NCBI RefSeq assembly: GCF_901687125.1
Contig: NZ_CABFJY010000001.1
Coordinates: forward strand, 1 to 64,000
Direction of reading: 5' to 3'
DNA: 64,000 nt
From: Actinobacillus vicugnae
GTDB taxonomy: Bacteria > Pseudomonadota > Gammaproteobacteria > Enterobacterales > Pasteurellaceae
Shown: positions 16,199 through 25,850 of the stretch, piece by piece
How positions within the stretch are numbered: the stretch's first letter is position 1
Layout of the letters: each line of letters opens with the position of its first letter
Translations under genes and position numbers: made by a program
The notes under the pieces: generated by a model
The model's database searches: none
What the model was told of the DNA's origin: nothing
Seen by the model: only the letters and a program-made list of their open reading frames with translations

Positions 16199-18253
16199 AT
16201 GGCAAAATCTCTTATTTTCTCACGTGGAATTTTGAAAATTCCGCACCTCAATGCTTTCTTACATGATAGTGAGGTGATTGCTTTTCCTCGAATTGGAACG
16301 GCTCCTCGAGTTGATAGTGTGATAGGCTGGGGTTTACGGCCATCCACTCAAAAAGCACGAGAGTATGCTCAAAAACATGGGTTGCTATATATTGCTTTAG
16401 AGGATGGTTTTTTACGCTCATTAGGTTTGGGTGTAATGGGCTATCCGCCATTCTCCATGGTTTATGATGATGTGGGGATTTATTACGATACCACTCGTCC
16501 TTCTCGTTTAGAGGCGCTGATTTTAAATTCGCATCTTTCTCCAGAACAAATGCGTGAAGCAGAACGGGCGATTTGGCTAATTCAACGTAATCAGCTTTCT
16601 AAATATAATCATAACGCCGATTTTGCAGAATCTGTGGATAAGTCGACCGCTATTGTGTTAGTGGTGGATCAAACCTTTGGCGATATGGCAGTGAAATATG
16701 GCTGGGCAAGTGAAATTCATTTTAAGCAGATGTTAGATGCTGCAATTCGGGAAAATCCGAATGCGCAAATTTGGGTAAAAACCCATCCTGATGTCCTTAG
16801 TGGCAAGAAAAAAGGCTATTTAACCAATTTGCATCATTATGGTGACCGTATTCGCTTATTTGCCGAAGATGTAAACCCGATTTCATTACTGAAGCAAGTG
16901 CAAAAAGTCTATTGCGTTACTTCGCAAATGGGGTTTGAGGCGCTATTGCTGGGCAAAAAGGTGGTTACCTTTGGTATTCCATGGTTTGCAGGTTGGGGGG
17001 TGACGGACGATAGACACCCAGATCTTGAAATTTTAAAGCTAGAACAGCGCCGTAAAAATCGTTCGTTTATTCAGCTTTTTGCAGCAGCTTATTTGCAATA
17101 TAGCCGCTATATCAATCCAAATAACGGTAAGATCGGTACAATTTTTGACGTAATAGATTACTTAAGCAAAACTAAAGCGTTGAATCAGCGTCTAAGCGGA
17201 AACCTATATTGCGTGGGAATGTCGCTTTGGAAACAAGCGGTCATCAAGCCATTTTTTGCTTTGCCGTTATGTAAATTGCATTTTGTGCGTTCGCTAAAAC
17301 AACTAGAAAATCGACCGCTTGCAACAAACGCAAAATTGCTGATTTGGAGCCAAGGTAAACCTGAAGTATTAGCTTTTACAGAACAGCACCATTTACCGAT
17401 TTTACGCATGGAAGACGGCTTTATTCGCTCGGTTGGACTCGGTTCGAACTTAGTGGCGCCATTATCATTGGTGGTCGATGATTTAGGGATTTATTTCAAT
17501 GCACAAACGCCCTCACGTCTCGAAGAAATCTTGCAAAATCAAGAGTTTAGCGAACAAGATTTAGCGTTGGCGAAATATTTACAACAACGGCTAGTACAAG
17601 CCAATATTGGTAAATATAATGTTGGGAATGCGGGCTTTCAGTTATCGGTAACGAATAAAAAAACAATTTTAGTGCCAGGCCAAGTGGAGGACGACGCTTC
17701 TATTCGCTTCGGTTCGCCACAAATTCAACGTAATCTGGATTTGCTCAAAACGGTGAGATCGCTAAATCCAGAGGCATATATTATTTATAAACCGCATCCT
17801 GATGTAGTAAGCGGGAATCGACAAGGCAATGTTGCGCACGAACAAGCGGTCAAATTTGCCGATCAAATTGTCGAAAGTGCGAATATTTTGGATTGTATCA
17901 ATCAAGTTGATGAAGTGCATACTATGACCTCGTTGGCAGGCTTTGAAGCGCTGTTACGAGGCAAAACAGTACATTGTTATGGATTGCCGTTTTATTCTAA
18001 TTGGGGATTAACGCAAGACCACCTTCCATTAGCCAGACGCTCACGCCAGTTGCATTTGGAAGAGTTGATTGCCGCAGTATTAGTTTACTATCCGCAATAT
18101 GTTGATCCTGAAAAGCGTATTATGATTGACGCTAAACAAGCAATCGAAATTTTACAACAGCAAAAACGAACATTAGCGAACAGTGGCATTAAACGCCCTT
18201 GGATCGCAAAACAACTTGGTAAATTAAAACATCTTTACCGAGCATTAAAATAA
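16199..18253 (+). CDS. kpsC: Capsule lipid-anchor beta-Kdo transferase KpsC (PhyA/LipA)
   Basis: A 684-residue protein made of two related halves. EDGFLRSLGLG (about residues 67-77) recurs as EDGFIRSVGLG (about 405-415), followed by VYDDVGIYYD and VVDDLGIYFN, then TRPSRLE and TPSRLEE. Both halves contain KTHPD or KPHPD and a GFEALL...GLPF-type segment. This dual architecture is KpsC, which adds alternating beta-Kdo residues to lysophosphatidylglycerol to form the terminal anchor of group 2 capsules at the inner membrane. It lies 22 bases before kpsS and about 42 kb from the exporter genes. Confidence 0.92.
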   Translation: MAKSLIFSRGILKIPHLNAFLHDSEVIAFPRIGTAPRVDSVIGWGLRPSTQKAREYAQKHGLLYIALEDGFLRSLGLGVMGYPPFSMVYDDVGIYYDTTRPSRLEALILNSHLSPEQMREAERAIWLIQRNQLSKYNHNADFAESVDKSTAIVLVVDQTFGDMAVKYGWASEIHFKQMLDAAIRENPNAQIWVKTHPDVLSGKKKGYLTNLHHYGDRIRLFAEDVNPISLLKQVQKVYCVTSQMGFEALLLGKKVVTFGIPWFAGWGVTDDRHPDLEILKLEQRRKNRSFIQLFAAAYLQYSRYINPNNGKIGTIFDVIDYLSKTKALNQRLSGNLYCVGMSLWKQAVIKPFFALPLCKLHFVRSLKQLENRPLATNAKLLIWSQGKPEVLAFTEQHHLPILRMEDGFIRSVGLGSNLVAPLSLVVDDLGIYFNAQTPSRLEEILQNQEFSEQDLALAKYLQQRLVQANIGKYNVGNAGFQLSVTNKKTILVPGQVEDDASIRFGSPQIQRNLDLLKTVRSLNPEAYIIYKPHPDVVSGNRQGNVAHEQAVKFADQIVESANILDCINQVDEVHTMTSLAGFEALLRGKTVHCYGLPFYSNWGLTQDHLPLARRSRQLHLEELIAAVLVYYPQYVDPEKRIMIDAKQAIEILQQQKRTLANSGIKRPWIAKQLGKLKHLYRALK

Positions 18254-18275
18254 AATTCTCAAAGAGTATTTAACG

Positions 18276-19502
18276 ATGATCAGCCATTATTTAGATGATT
18301 TGATTGAGCAATCAAATCGGATTTTGCTATTGCAAGGTCCAATCGGATCGTTCTTCACTGAATTATCGGAATGGTTACAAGCTCAAGATCGTAGCGTATT
18401 TAAAATAAATCTAAATGCGGGTGATGAATTTTTCTATCCAAACAGCATCGCTAATACATTTGCTTATCGAGATACATTGGAAAATTTTCCTCAATATTTA
18501 ACTGCTTTTTGTGCTCAGCACCAAATTGATAGTGTGGTATGTTTTGGTGATAATCGCAAATATCACAAACGGGCTAAAACCGTTTGTCAGCAGCTAAATA
18601 TCGCATTTTGGGCTTTTGAAGAAGGCTATTTTCGCCCCGATTATGTTACGTTTGAAAAAACGGGGGTTAATGCCCATTCACCAATTCCGTGTAATGCAGA
18701 CTATTTTCGAGCATTTGAACAGCTACCCGAACCTGCTAAAGCTGAAAATGTTGCGAAAGGCTTTTGTCCAATGGCAAAGCTTGCAATCCAATATTATGTG
18801 TCAGCCTATTATCGTCGCCACCAATACCCAGAATATCGTCATCATCGCTTATTGAATGTGTGGTATTACGTGAAGTTATGGCTAATTTCTGGGGTGAAGC
18901 GGTTGCACTACTATATGCACGACTGTAGCTTTTCTAAGCGGGTGGAACGAGGCGAATTTGGCGAGTTTTTTATCTTGCCATTACAGGTTTATGACGATAG
19001 CCAAATTTTGGTGCATAGTGATTATGCAAGCGTGGAGGCAATGTTACGCGAAGTGCTACACTCTTTTGCAACCAAAGCGCCTAAAAACTTGCGTTTGATT
19101 GTAAAGCATCATCCAATGGATCGTGGTTTTATTGATTACGGAAAAGTAATAGATGAGTATATTGCACAATATCCTGATCTAAAAGCACGGATTTATTATA
19201 TTCATGATGTACCGATGCCAGTATTTTTGCGCCATGGCAAAGGAATGGTTACGCTTAATAGCACGAGTGGTATTTCAGCATTGTTGCATAATATGCCTGT
19301 TAAAACGCTAGGACGAGCGAATTATGATTTTGCTGGCTTAACTTATCAGGGGAGTTTAGATGCGTTTTGGGAGAACCCAACCAAACCCGATGAGCATTTG
19401 TTTAACGCCTATCGCAAATTCCATTTACACAAAACTCATATTAACGGTAGTTTTTATAACAAAGTGATTTTGCGTTATCCGTATAATCAAACGGAATCTT
19501 AA
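18276..19502 (+). CDS. kpsS: Capsule lipid-anchor Kdo transferase KpsS (PhyB/LipB)
   Basis: A 408-residue protein matching KpsS, which transfers the first beta-Kdo to lysophosphatidylglycerol before KpsC extends it. Recognisable parts are the N-terminal LLLQGPIGSFFTELSEWL, VVCFGDNRKYHKRAKTVCQQ, AFEEGYFRPDYVTFE, LIVKHHPMDRG and the TLNSTSGISALLHNMPVKTLG segment near the C-terminus. It forms an operon with kpsC. A hairpin that resembles IS ends follows 21 bases after the stop. Confidence 0.92.
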   Translation: MISHYLDDLIEQSNRILLLQGPIGSFFTELSEWLQAQDRSVFKINLNAGDEFFYPNSIANTFAYRDTLENFPQYLTAFCAQHQIDSVVCFGDNRKYHKRAKTVCQQLNIAFWAFEEGYFRPDYVTFEKTGVNAHSPIPCNADYFRAFEQLPEPAKAENVAKGFCPMAKLAIQYYVSAYYRRHQYPEYRHHRLLNVWYYVKLWLISGVKRLHYYMHDCSFSKRVERGEFGEFFILPLQVYDDSQILVHSDYASVEAMLREVLHSFATKAPKNLRLIVKHHPMDRGFIDYGKVIDEYIAQYPDLKARIYYIHDVPMPVFLRHGKGMVTLNSTSGISALLHNMPVKTLGRANYDFAGLTYQGSLDAFWENPTKPDEHLFNAYRKFHLHKTHINGSFYNKVILRYPYNQTES

Positions 19503-19523
19503 TTAACAAGCGGGCAAATTAAT

Positions 19524-19560
19524 CTGCCCCTTACTAAGTTGGACGCTTAGTAAGGGGCAG
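19524..19560. repeat. Perfect 15-bp hairpin resembling paired IS ends
   Basis: CTGCCCCTTACTAAG (19524-19538) and its exact reverse complement (19546-19560) enclose TTGGACG. The order CTGCCCC...AAGTTGGAC is that of the IS3-type terminus at 91-124 read in reverse. It probably acts as the kpsS terminator. Confidence 0.75.
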
Positions 19561-19644
19561 CGTTTTATGGTTTGGCAATTTAAGGGGCAAAAGTACTTGC
19601 AAAAAGATTAAAAAAGTATTTTATATTGGAATAAGGAGATAAAG

Positions 19645-19953
19645 ATGAATAAGAAATATTATTTTAAAAATTTTTTTGCAATTTTTATTATTGTAATATT
19701 CCTTGTTTATATGGAAACACAATATATTGTTATGATCTTTTTTTGTTTAAATGCCATATTCTTTCCTATTACAAAATATGCTCTTGAGAAAATATATCAG
19801 AATTTTGTTCATGAAAAATTAAAGAGAATACCACCTGGCTATCGGAGCGCTCTGCTTAGGCCAATTGAATCCTTTTCATTTACAATAAGCTTTTTTTTAG
19901 CCATCCCAATAGCTATATGTTTTTTTATTTACAGTGTAGTAAAAAATGACTAG
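19645..19953 (+). CDS. Small membrane protein of unknown function (102 aa)
   Basis: The gene has a good AAGGAGA eight bases before ATG 19645. The product has hydrophobic helices at about residues 8-45 (FFAIFIIVIFLVYMETQYIV, then MIFFCLNAIFFPI) and 78-98 (FTISFFLAIPIAICFFIYSV), separated by a basic loop (KLKRIPPGYRSALLRP). No family recognised. It lies between IS-like repeats at 19524 and 20162 and is more AT-rich than its neighbours, so it may have been acquired. Confidence 0.6.
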   Translation: MNKKYYFKNFFAIFIIVIFLVYMETQYIVMIFFCLNAIFFPITKYALEKIYQNFVHEKLKRIPPGYRSALLRPIESFSFTISFFLAIPIAICFFIYSVVKND

Positions 19954-20161
19954 CAGGTACAAAGACCGCTAGTCAAATTCAGATTATTTAAACAATGAAT
20001 TATGCATATCTGTTTACTATGCCAAATTTTTCAAAGAACAGCTTGTTTAACTTCAACCAAATTGATTTCATACGCCTAGCGTATAATTTTTATAGATAGA
20101 CAAAAGCTATAAATTAAAAGGATTGACCTCAGTATAATACCGAAATCAATCCTGTTATTAG

Positions 20162-20183
20162 TGTCTAATTTGGGGGCAGATTA
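20162..20183. repeat. Degraded IS-end-like sequence
   Basis: TGTCTAATTTGGGGGCAGAT resembles the terminus at 100-124 (GTCCAACTTTTGGGGGGCAG). An 8-bp inverted repeat, AGGATTGA/TCAATCCT, lies just before it at 20119-20153. The gene-free stretch 19954-20236 otherwise shows only an uptake word near 20220. Confidence 0.45.
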
Positions 20184-20236
20184 AATTTCCCAAATATTTT
20201 GCAAAAAATCAGAGAAATTTGACCGCTTGTTTTATG

Positions 20237-21190
20237 TTAGAAAATCACTTCTAAACGGATAAAGGTATTGATGAAATGATTACGATCTTTGTCTTTATCG
20301 TTGTAGAAGCTAATTTCTGGTTGAATAAATACCCAATTACGGAAAATAGGTTGGCGGTAGCTAATAAATGGTCCGTAGCTATTAAATTTGGAATAATCTT
20401 TATCAAAACGTCCGCCCATAAAGATACCGTAACTTAAACGTTTTAATTCAGAAAAATTGTGCTGACGGTATAAGCTATTGCCCCAACCTGTTTCTTCGTC
20501 TACATCATGAGTATATTGGAAGAACGTATGGTTCATCACAAATGTATTATCGCTATCAATATAACGATTTTCTAAATTGGTGCGTAAGTAATGTTTACTG
20601 TTTGTGCCGTAACGATAAATTTGTTCTAAACGAGTACCGAAATTCTCTGTAATCTCCCAAGTCTTGCTCAAACGCAAGCGCCCAAAAATATCACCACCCG
20701 AACGTAAACCACCGTCTAAATCACTTTCAATACCTAGGCGTTTAATTTGATTCGACCAACGTAAACCGATCGACGCATTATCATTACGAGCTTGGCGAGC
20801 GTCGTAACTACGATCTCGTGGTAAGTTACGATAATTTTGTCCAATTTGATTTTTGTCACGCGCTTGGTTTTCTAAATCCTCATCACCAAACACTACGCTA
20901 AGGTGTTTTTTTAGTACAGGCAGTTTGATTTTGCCTCGCACACGAGGTTTATACGAAAAGCGGTCGTGTTTATTCCATTGGTTATCTAACATTACGCGCA
21001 GACTTGCAGAGGCGGGTTTGTTTGGATCAGTTTCACCTAGCCAATCATTGATACCGTTTGACCAGTCATGTAATTTAGCACGAATGGAATTGTGTTGCTG
21101 ATCAGCCCAAGTGTTTTCGGTTTGATTGGCAAGCGCAGGAAGAGACAAGGCGCTAAGCAAAGCGATATAGCTAAGTTTGAGATGTTTCAT
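20237..21190 (-). CDS. Outer-membrane beta-barrel protein of unknown function
   Basis: From ATG 21188-21190 the product is 317 residues with a signal peptide cleaved near SLPALA. The mature part has alternating polar and aromatic strands (RLRLSKTWEITENFGTRLEQ, YGPFISYRQPIFRNWVFIQP) and ends in IRLEVIF; the final phenylalanine is the usual Bam-recognition residue of barrels. A longer frame from 21226 would put charged residues before the signal peptide. I do not recognise the family. A porin-like or assembly role is only a guess. Single-gene unit. Confidence 0.7.
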   Translation of the reverse strand: MKHLKLSYIALLSALSLPALANQTENTWADQQHNSIRAKLHDWSNGINDWLGETDPNKPASASLRVMLDNQWNKHDRFSYKPRVRGKIKLPVLKKHLSVVFGDEDLENQARDKNQIGQNYRNLPRDRSYDARQARNDNASIGLRWSNQIKRLGIESDLDGGLRSGGDIFGRLRLSKTWEITENFGTRLEQIYRYGTNSKHYLRTNLENRYIDSDNTFVMNHTFFQYTHDVDEETGWGNSLYRQHNFSELKRLSYGIFMGGRFDKDYSKFNSYGPFISYRQPIFRNWVFIQPEISFYNDKDKDRNHFINTFIRLEVIF

Positions 21191-21251
21191 ATGCATACTC
21201 TTTGGCAAGAAATTTGAATATATCATAGTCTAAATTTACGAATGATTCAAA

Positions 21252-21291
21252 ACAAGCGGTCAAAATTTACCGAAGAATTTGAACGCTTGTT
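21252..21291. repeat. Inverted pair of DNA uptake sequences
   Basis: ACAAGCGGTCAAAATTT faces GAATTTGAACGCTTGT. It lies just beyond the dapF stop and upstream of the barrel gene, where it can terminate dapF transcription. Confidence 0.7.
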
Positions 21292-21306
21292 GATCTCTAA
21301 AAGCAT

Positions 21307-22131
21307 TTAAAGTTTGATAAATCCATCGTAGATATGGGTGGCATCGCCTGTCATATAGAGCGGATGTCCAACGCCTTCCCACTCGATTTGGAGTGAACCA
21401 CCTGGTAAATCAACCTGAACATTGCTATCTAATAAGCCTTGCATAATTCCCACGGCAACCGCACCACAAGCACCACTACCGCACGCTTGCGTTTCGCCAG
21501 CGCCTCGTTCAAATACACGTAGTTTGATATGGTTACGATTGATCACTTGCATAAAGCCAATATTGGCACGCTCAGGAAAACGTTCGTGGTTTTCTAGCAA
21601 AGGTCCAAGCTCATTCACGGGTGCGCTATTAATGTCTTCAACTTGTAAAACACAGTGTGGATTACCCATGGATACCACGCCACATAACACGGTTTGTAAA
21701 TCGGTACGTAAAATATAATTTTTTTCAAATTTGTTGGCAGTAAAGGGTACTTGTACTGGTTCCCAAATGGGTTCGCCCATATTTACGCGCACTTTTTCTT
21801 CACCTTTTAAAGTTAAAATCATTTTACCTTTAGCGGTACTCACGTGAATATCTTGTTTATTGGTTAAGCCTTTTAAGGTAACAAAGCGAGCGAAACAGCG
21901 CGCACCATTGCCACATTGTGCAACTTCACTGCCGTCTGCGTTGAAAATACGGTAGTGAAAATCAAGCTCTGGGTCGTAAGGTGGCTCAACCAGTAGTAGT
22001 TGATCAAAACCAATTCCTGTATGGCGATCCGCTAATTTTTTGATTACCTCTTCAGTTAAATAGACGTTTTGTGTTACACCGTCAATCACCATAAAGTCAT
22101 TGCCAAGTCCGTGCATTTTTGAAAATTGCAT
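21307..22131 (-). CDS. dapF: Diaminopimelate epimerase
   Basis: A 274-residue enzyme, the standard DapF length from ATG 22131. It converts L,L- to meso-diaminopimelate for lysine and peptidoglycan synthesis in the cytoplasm. The two catalytic cysteines are present: Cys73 in AQCGNGARC and Cys217 in [13 protein letters not shown]. The N-terminal [13 protein letters not shown] and MGNPHCV segments are also typical. TAGGAAATA before the ATG is the ribosome site; a start five codons earlier is possible but lacks one. Confidence 0.96.
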   Translation of the reverse strand: MQFSKMHGLGNDFMVIDGVTQNVYLTEEVIKKLADRHTGIGFDQLLLVEPPYDPELDFHYRIFNADGSEVAQCGNGARCFARFVTLKGLTNKQDIHVSTAKGKMILTLKGEEKVRVNMGEPIWEPVQVPFTANKFEKNYILRTDLQTVLCGVVSMGNPHCVLQVEDINSAPVNELGPLLENHERFPERANIGFMQVINRNHIKLRVFERGAGETQACGSGACGAVAVGIMQGLLDSNVQVDLPGGSLQIEWEGVGHPLYMTGDATHIYDGFIKL

Positions 22132-22308
22132 ATTATTTCCTACCATAAAAAAATTTAATTATTGATTCTTATAGCGATTAGTTTTATTTATTGCTATATT
22201 AATCACCCTTTTCAAAGATGAGAATGCGCTTTGAGAAGGTTTATCTCTAAGGACGATTCCCTCAAGTATGAGGATTTTTTTACTGAATTACAATGGAGTA
22301 ATTAAATT

Positions 22309-23631
22309 ATGTCTGCAATGTTTCTTTTGCAATTTGCCATAGTTTTACTATGTATTTTAATTGGTGCCCGTGTTGGTGGTATTGGTTTAGGGGTGTTTGG
22401 CGGTTTAGGTTTAGCAATCCTTTCTTTTGTATTTGGCTTAAAACCTGCTGGTTTACCGATCGATGTAATGTTTATGATTATGGCGGTGGTTGCCGCTGCA
22501 GCTACAATGCAAGCTGCAGGCGGTTTAGATTATATGATTAAAATCGCAACCAATATTTTACGTCGTAATCCAAAATATATTACTTTTATCGCACCACTGG
22601 TAACTTGGACATTCACCGTATTAGCGGGTACAGGTCATGTAGCTTATTCAGTGTTACCAGTTATTGCGGAAGTAAGCCGTCATAATGGTATTCGTCCAGA
22701 GCGTCCTCTTTCAATGGCGGTAATTGCATCGCAATTTGCGATTGTTGCAAGCCCAATTGCAGCAGCAGTAGTCGCAGTTGTCGCATTCTTAGAACCACAA
22801 GGCATTACATTAGGCGATGTGCTTTCAGTCACTATTCCAGCTACTTTATTAGGCTTAATGCTAGCGTGTGTGTTCGTGAATAAAATGGGTAAAGAATTAA
22901 AAGACGACCCGCACTATCAAAAATTATTGCAAGATCCTGATTATGTAAAAGAAAATCACGCTTCAGTAGATCCAGCAGATATTCAAATTAAATCAACTGC
23001 AAAAACCTCAGTTGGCTTATTCTTGTTTGGTGCATTATTAGTGGTATTAATGGGTGCAGTACCAGCGCTTCGCCCAGTATTTGATGGTAAACCAATGGGA
23101 ATGGCACACACGATCGAAATCGTAATGCTTTCAGTCGGTGCATTAATCATCTTATTCTGCAAACCAAATAGCGATGAAATCACAAAAGGTTCAATCTTCC
23201 ATGCGGGGATGCGTGCGGTGATTGCGATTTTCGGTATTGCGTGGTTAGGCGATACTTTAATGCAAGGGCATATGGACGAGGTGAAAGAAATGGTGAAAGG
23301 TTTAGTGGAAACTGCGCCATGGGCATTTGCTTTTGCACTTTTCGTGTTATCTGTATTAGTAAATAGCCAAGGAGCCACGGTTGCGACGTTATTCCCATTA
23401 GCGATTGCGATTGGCATTCCAGCACCAGTATTAATTGGGGTATTTGTAGCGGTAAATGGTTATTTCTTTATTCCTAACTACGGTCCGATTATTGCTTCAA
23501 TCGACTTCGACACCACAGGTACAACTAAAATTGGTAAATATATCTTTAATCATAGCTTTATGTTACCAGGCTTGTTAAGTATGGCATTTAGCATTGCATT
23601 GGGTTTATTATTTGCAAATATGTGGCTCTAA
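22309..23631 (+). CDS. dcuB: Anaerobic C4-dicarboxylate transporter (DcuB-like)
   Basis: A 440-residue DcuA/DcuB-family inner-membrane antiporter with about ten hydrophobic helices. Conserved blocks are [50 protein letters not shown] and [23 protein letters not shown] and IRPERPL favour DcuB over DcuA. It would exchange external fumarate, malate or aspartate for succinate, serving the fumarate reductase encoded at 37.5-40.8 kb. Its own terminator follows. Confidence 0.88.
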   Translation: MSAMFLLQFAIVLLCILIGARVGGIGLGVFGGLGLAILSFVFGLKPAGLPIDVMFMIMAVVAAAATMQAAGGLDYMIKIATNILRRNPKYITFIAPLVTWTFTVLAGTGHVAYSVLPVIAEVSRHNGIRPERPLSMAVIASQFAIVASPIAAAVVAVVAFLEPQGITLGDVLSVTIPATLLGLMLACVFVNKMGKELKDDPHYQKLLQDPDYVKENHASVDPADIQIKSTAKTSVGLFLFGALLVVLMGAVPALRPVFDGKPMGMAHTIEIVMLSVGALIILFCKPNSDEITKGSIFHAGMRAVIAIFGIAWLGDTLMQGHMDEVKEMVKGLVETAPWAFAFALFVLSVLVNSQGATVATLFPLAIAIGIPAPVLIGVFVAVNGYFFIPNYGPIIASIDFDTTGTTKIGKYIFNHSFMLPGLLSMAFSIALGLLFANMWL

Positions 23632-23653
23632 GTTTTTATTAGTCAGTTAAAAT

Positions 23654-23690
23654 AAAACCACGAAATATTGAGGTATTTCGTGGTTTTTTA
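23654..23690 (+). terminator. Terminator of dcuB
   Basis: AAAACCACGAAATA pairs exactly with TATTTCGTGGTTTT across a 6-base loop and is followed by TTATT. Confidence 0.92.
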
Positions 23691-23698
23691 TTGGTAAT

Positions 23699-23744
23699 AT
23701 GATCTGCCCCCTAAAAGTTGGACAGGTTTTAGGGGGCAGATCAT
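23699..23744. repeat. Perfect 18-bp hairpin built from IS3-type ends
   Basis: ATGATCTGCCCCCTAAAA (23699-23716) and its exact reverse complement (23727-23744) enclose GTTGGACAGG. The left arm plus loop matches the IS terminus at 91-124 read in reverse, apart from one base; the right arm repeats its outer 17 bases. It looks like a miniature element or excision scar, between the dcuB terminator and the convergent hydrolase gene. Confidence 0.8.
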
Positions 23745-23759
23745 GTAATGTGATGGCAA

Positions 23760-24608
23760 TTAGTATTTCAGCGTTTCGCCTTCTTTTGGCACTGCAACTT
23801 GCTTCAAGCCTTTCGCTTTCACAAATTCACGCATTTGCTGGCTGCTTACAGTTGTATGATTTACAGAATCCATATGTACGGTAACAAGGTTCGCTTTTGG
23901 TGCTACTTTTGCCATTTTTGCCACATCCTCTGTACCCATAATAATGCCACCGTCCATACCTTCGAGCATTGCTTTACCTGTGTTCATCACGATAACTTCA
24001 GGCTGATATTGGCTAAGTGCTTGATCAACTGACGCATTCCACACCGTATCGCCCACCACATACATAGTTTTCTCACCATTTGCCTGCATTACAAAGCCCA
24101 TTGCGTCGCCTAATAACTCAGCTAATTGTGGCATGGCATACATTGCATCTGTACCGTGCTGACCGCCTTTCACACGGCTTAATTTCACGCCGTTAAACTC
24201 GGTATTCGCCCCCACTACACGTACGTCTTTAAAACCTTGCGAACGGATAATCTTCGCATCATCTGCATTTTGCACAAAAATTGGTAAATCTTTTGGTAAT
24301 TTTTCTTGGGCTGCTTTATCCCAGTGGTCATCGTGGGTATGGGTTACAATCACCGCTTGCACACTTTTGATTATCTCATCTGCAGATTGTTTCATCTCAA
24401 TCACAGGGTTGCGTTGCTTACTGTTTACTGTACCAGCAAAACCTTCATACGCACCTTTTTCCGCTAAATATGGGTCAATTAAAAAAGTTGAGCCACCGAA
24501 ATTGACCTTCGCTGTTGCATTGCGAACGTGCTGATATTCCAGTGCGTGAGCTGAATTTGTCATTAATAAACCGAGTGTTAATGCTGATAATGTTGTTTTA
24601 AGTTTCAT
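23760..24608 (-). CDS. Exported metallo-beta-lactamase-fold hydrolase
   Basis: A 282-residue protein with a signal peptide (residues 1-22, ending SAHA). The metal-binding motif HTHDDH is at 90-95, with further ligands likely in GGQHGTDAM (His), VVGDTVWN (Asp) and VHMDSVNH. It belongs to the UlaG-like branch of the metallo-beta-lactamase superfamily; the substrate is unknown. It is divergent from the GlxA-type regulator at 24755, which probably controls it. An uptake word follows its start. Confidence 0.8.
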   Translation of the reverse strand: MKLKTTLSALTLGLLMTNSAHALEYQHVRNATAKVNFGGSTFLIDPYLAEKGAYEGFAGTVNSKQRNPVIEMKQSADEIIKSVQAVIVTHTHDDHWDKAAQEKLPKDLPIFVQNADDAKIIRSQGFKDVRVVGANTEFNGVKLSRVKGGQHGTDAMYAMPQLAELLGDAMGFVMQANGEKTMYVVGDTVWNASVDQALSQYQPEVIVMNTGKAMLEGMDGGIIMGTEDVAKMAKVAPKANLVTVHMDSVNHTTVSSQQMREFVKAKGLKQVAVPKEGETLKY

Positions 24609-24754
24609 CTTGTACCTCTTGCAAAAAAATAAGAAAAATAGACCGCTTGTTGCGGTTTACATTATGGAGTGCATTATGCAGGGAATTTTAGAGCAGAAAA
24701 ATTGACTTTTAGGACAATAAACGAAAGAATTGGGTCAGATAACAGGAGGGGGCT

Positions 24755-25699
24755 ATGCCACTAAAAATTGCGCTTGTATTGCAACCTAATCTTAATTTGT
24801 TTCAGTTTTCGGTGCCGTATGCCATTTTTACCACAGCATTGCCGTCGCCTGATTTATTTACTCTCACGCTGGTGGCAGAGGAGCCGAGTGTGCAGAGCCA
24901 TTTGCTTAGTGTGCAGGCGGAACGCGGGCTGGACTATTTGGCAGAGGCGGATATTGTGATGATTGCAGGTTGGGCAGCTTTGAACGAACCGCCAAGCGAG
25001 GCATTGCGCACTGCGCTAATATCGGCATATCAGCGAGGCGCCTATTTAGTTGGGCTTTGTTACGGCACTTATGCACTTGCCTATACGGGCTTGCTAGACG
25101 GTAGACGGGCAACCACACATTGGCACGGTGAAGCAGATTTTCGGGTGCGTTTTCCGCAAATTCAGCTCGATGCGAATGCGTTGTATGTGGAAAGCGACCG
25201 CTTGCTCACCTCTGCGGGCACTAGCGCAGGGCTGGATTGCTGTCTTTATTTGATTCGCAAATTTTACGGCGTAAAAATCGCTAACCAAGTAGCACGGATA
25301 ATGGTTGCTCCACCACACCGAGAAGGCGGGCAGGCGCAGTTTATCGAGCCATTAAAATTGGAAACTTCGCAAAACGATAAATTGTCCGAAGTGTTGCAAT
25401 ATGTACGTGAAAATCTGCAAAAATCACATAATATCGATGAACTGGCGGAAATGGCTCATATGAGTCGTCGCACTTTTACCCGCCATTTTCAAAAAATGAC
25501 AGGTACAAGTTTCACCCAATGGCTCATTATTGAACGGCTCCAAAAAAGTTTGGAATTATTAGAAAGTAGTGAACTTTCGATTGAGCGAATTAGCGAACAA
25601 ATCGGCTTTCAAAGTGCGGTCAGTTTTCGCCAACATTTCAAACAACGCTTTCAAGTTAGCCCAAATGAATGGCGACGAACCTTTGGTGGGAATAGCTAA
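24755..25699 (+). CDS. GlxA-family AraC-type transcriptional regulator
   Basis: A 314-residue regulator. The N-terminal DJ-1/PfpI-like domain (about residues 1-190) has the nucleophile-elbow cysteine Cys102 in VGLCYGTYALA. The C-terminal AraC DNA-binding domain (about 215-310) shows NIDELAEMAHMSRRTFTRHF and ISEQIGFQSAVSFRQHFKQR. A GGAGGGG seven bases upstream supports the start. In this family the N-terminal domain usually senses a small molecule rather than acting as an enzyme. The likely target is the divergent exported hydrolase, 146 bases away. Confidence 0.88.
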   Translation: MPLKIALVLQPNLNLFQFSVPYAIFTTALPSPDLFTLTLVAEEPSVQSHLLSVQAERGLDYLAEADIVMIAGWAALNEPPSEALRTALISAYQRGAYLVGLCYGTYALAYTGLLDGRRATTHWHGEADFRVRFPQIQLDANALYVESDRLLTSAGTSAGLDCCLYLIRKFYGVKIANQVARIMVAPPHREGGQAQFIEPLKLETSQNDKLSEVLQYVRENLQKSHNIDELAEMAHMSRRTFTRHFQKMTGTSFTQWLIIERLQKSLELLESSELSIERISEQIGFQSAVSFRQHFKQRFQVSPNEWRRTFGGNS

Positions 25700-25850
25700 A
25701 AAGCAAGCGGTTAAATTCCTCAAAGATTTTGCCATGATCTTCTTTGCACAGCCCAAATAGCGTTTACATTTCATGACCTAGGCAAAAATCCTCGTTAATT
25801 CTGTTACAATTCTGTTATCTATTCACTTATTCATTTATCAGCGAAAAACT

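Noticed and set aside
20071-20090. ATACGC-CTA-GCGTAT as an operator or terminator
   Set aside because: Only a 6-bp dyad without a T-run or adjacent promoter; expected by chance in AT-rich DNA.
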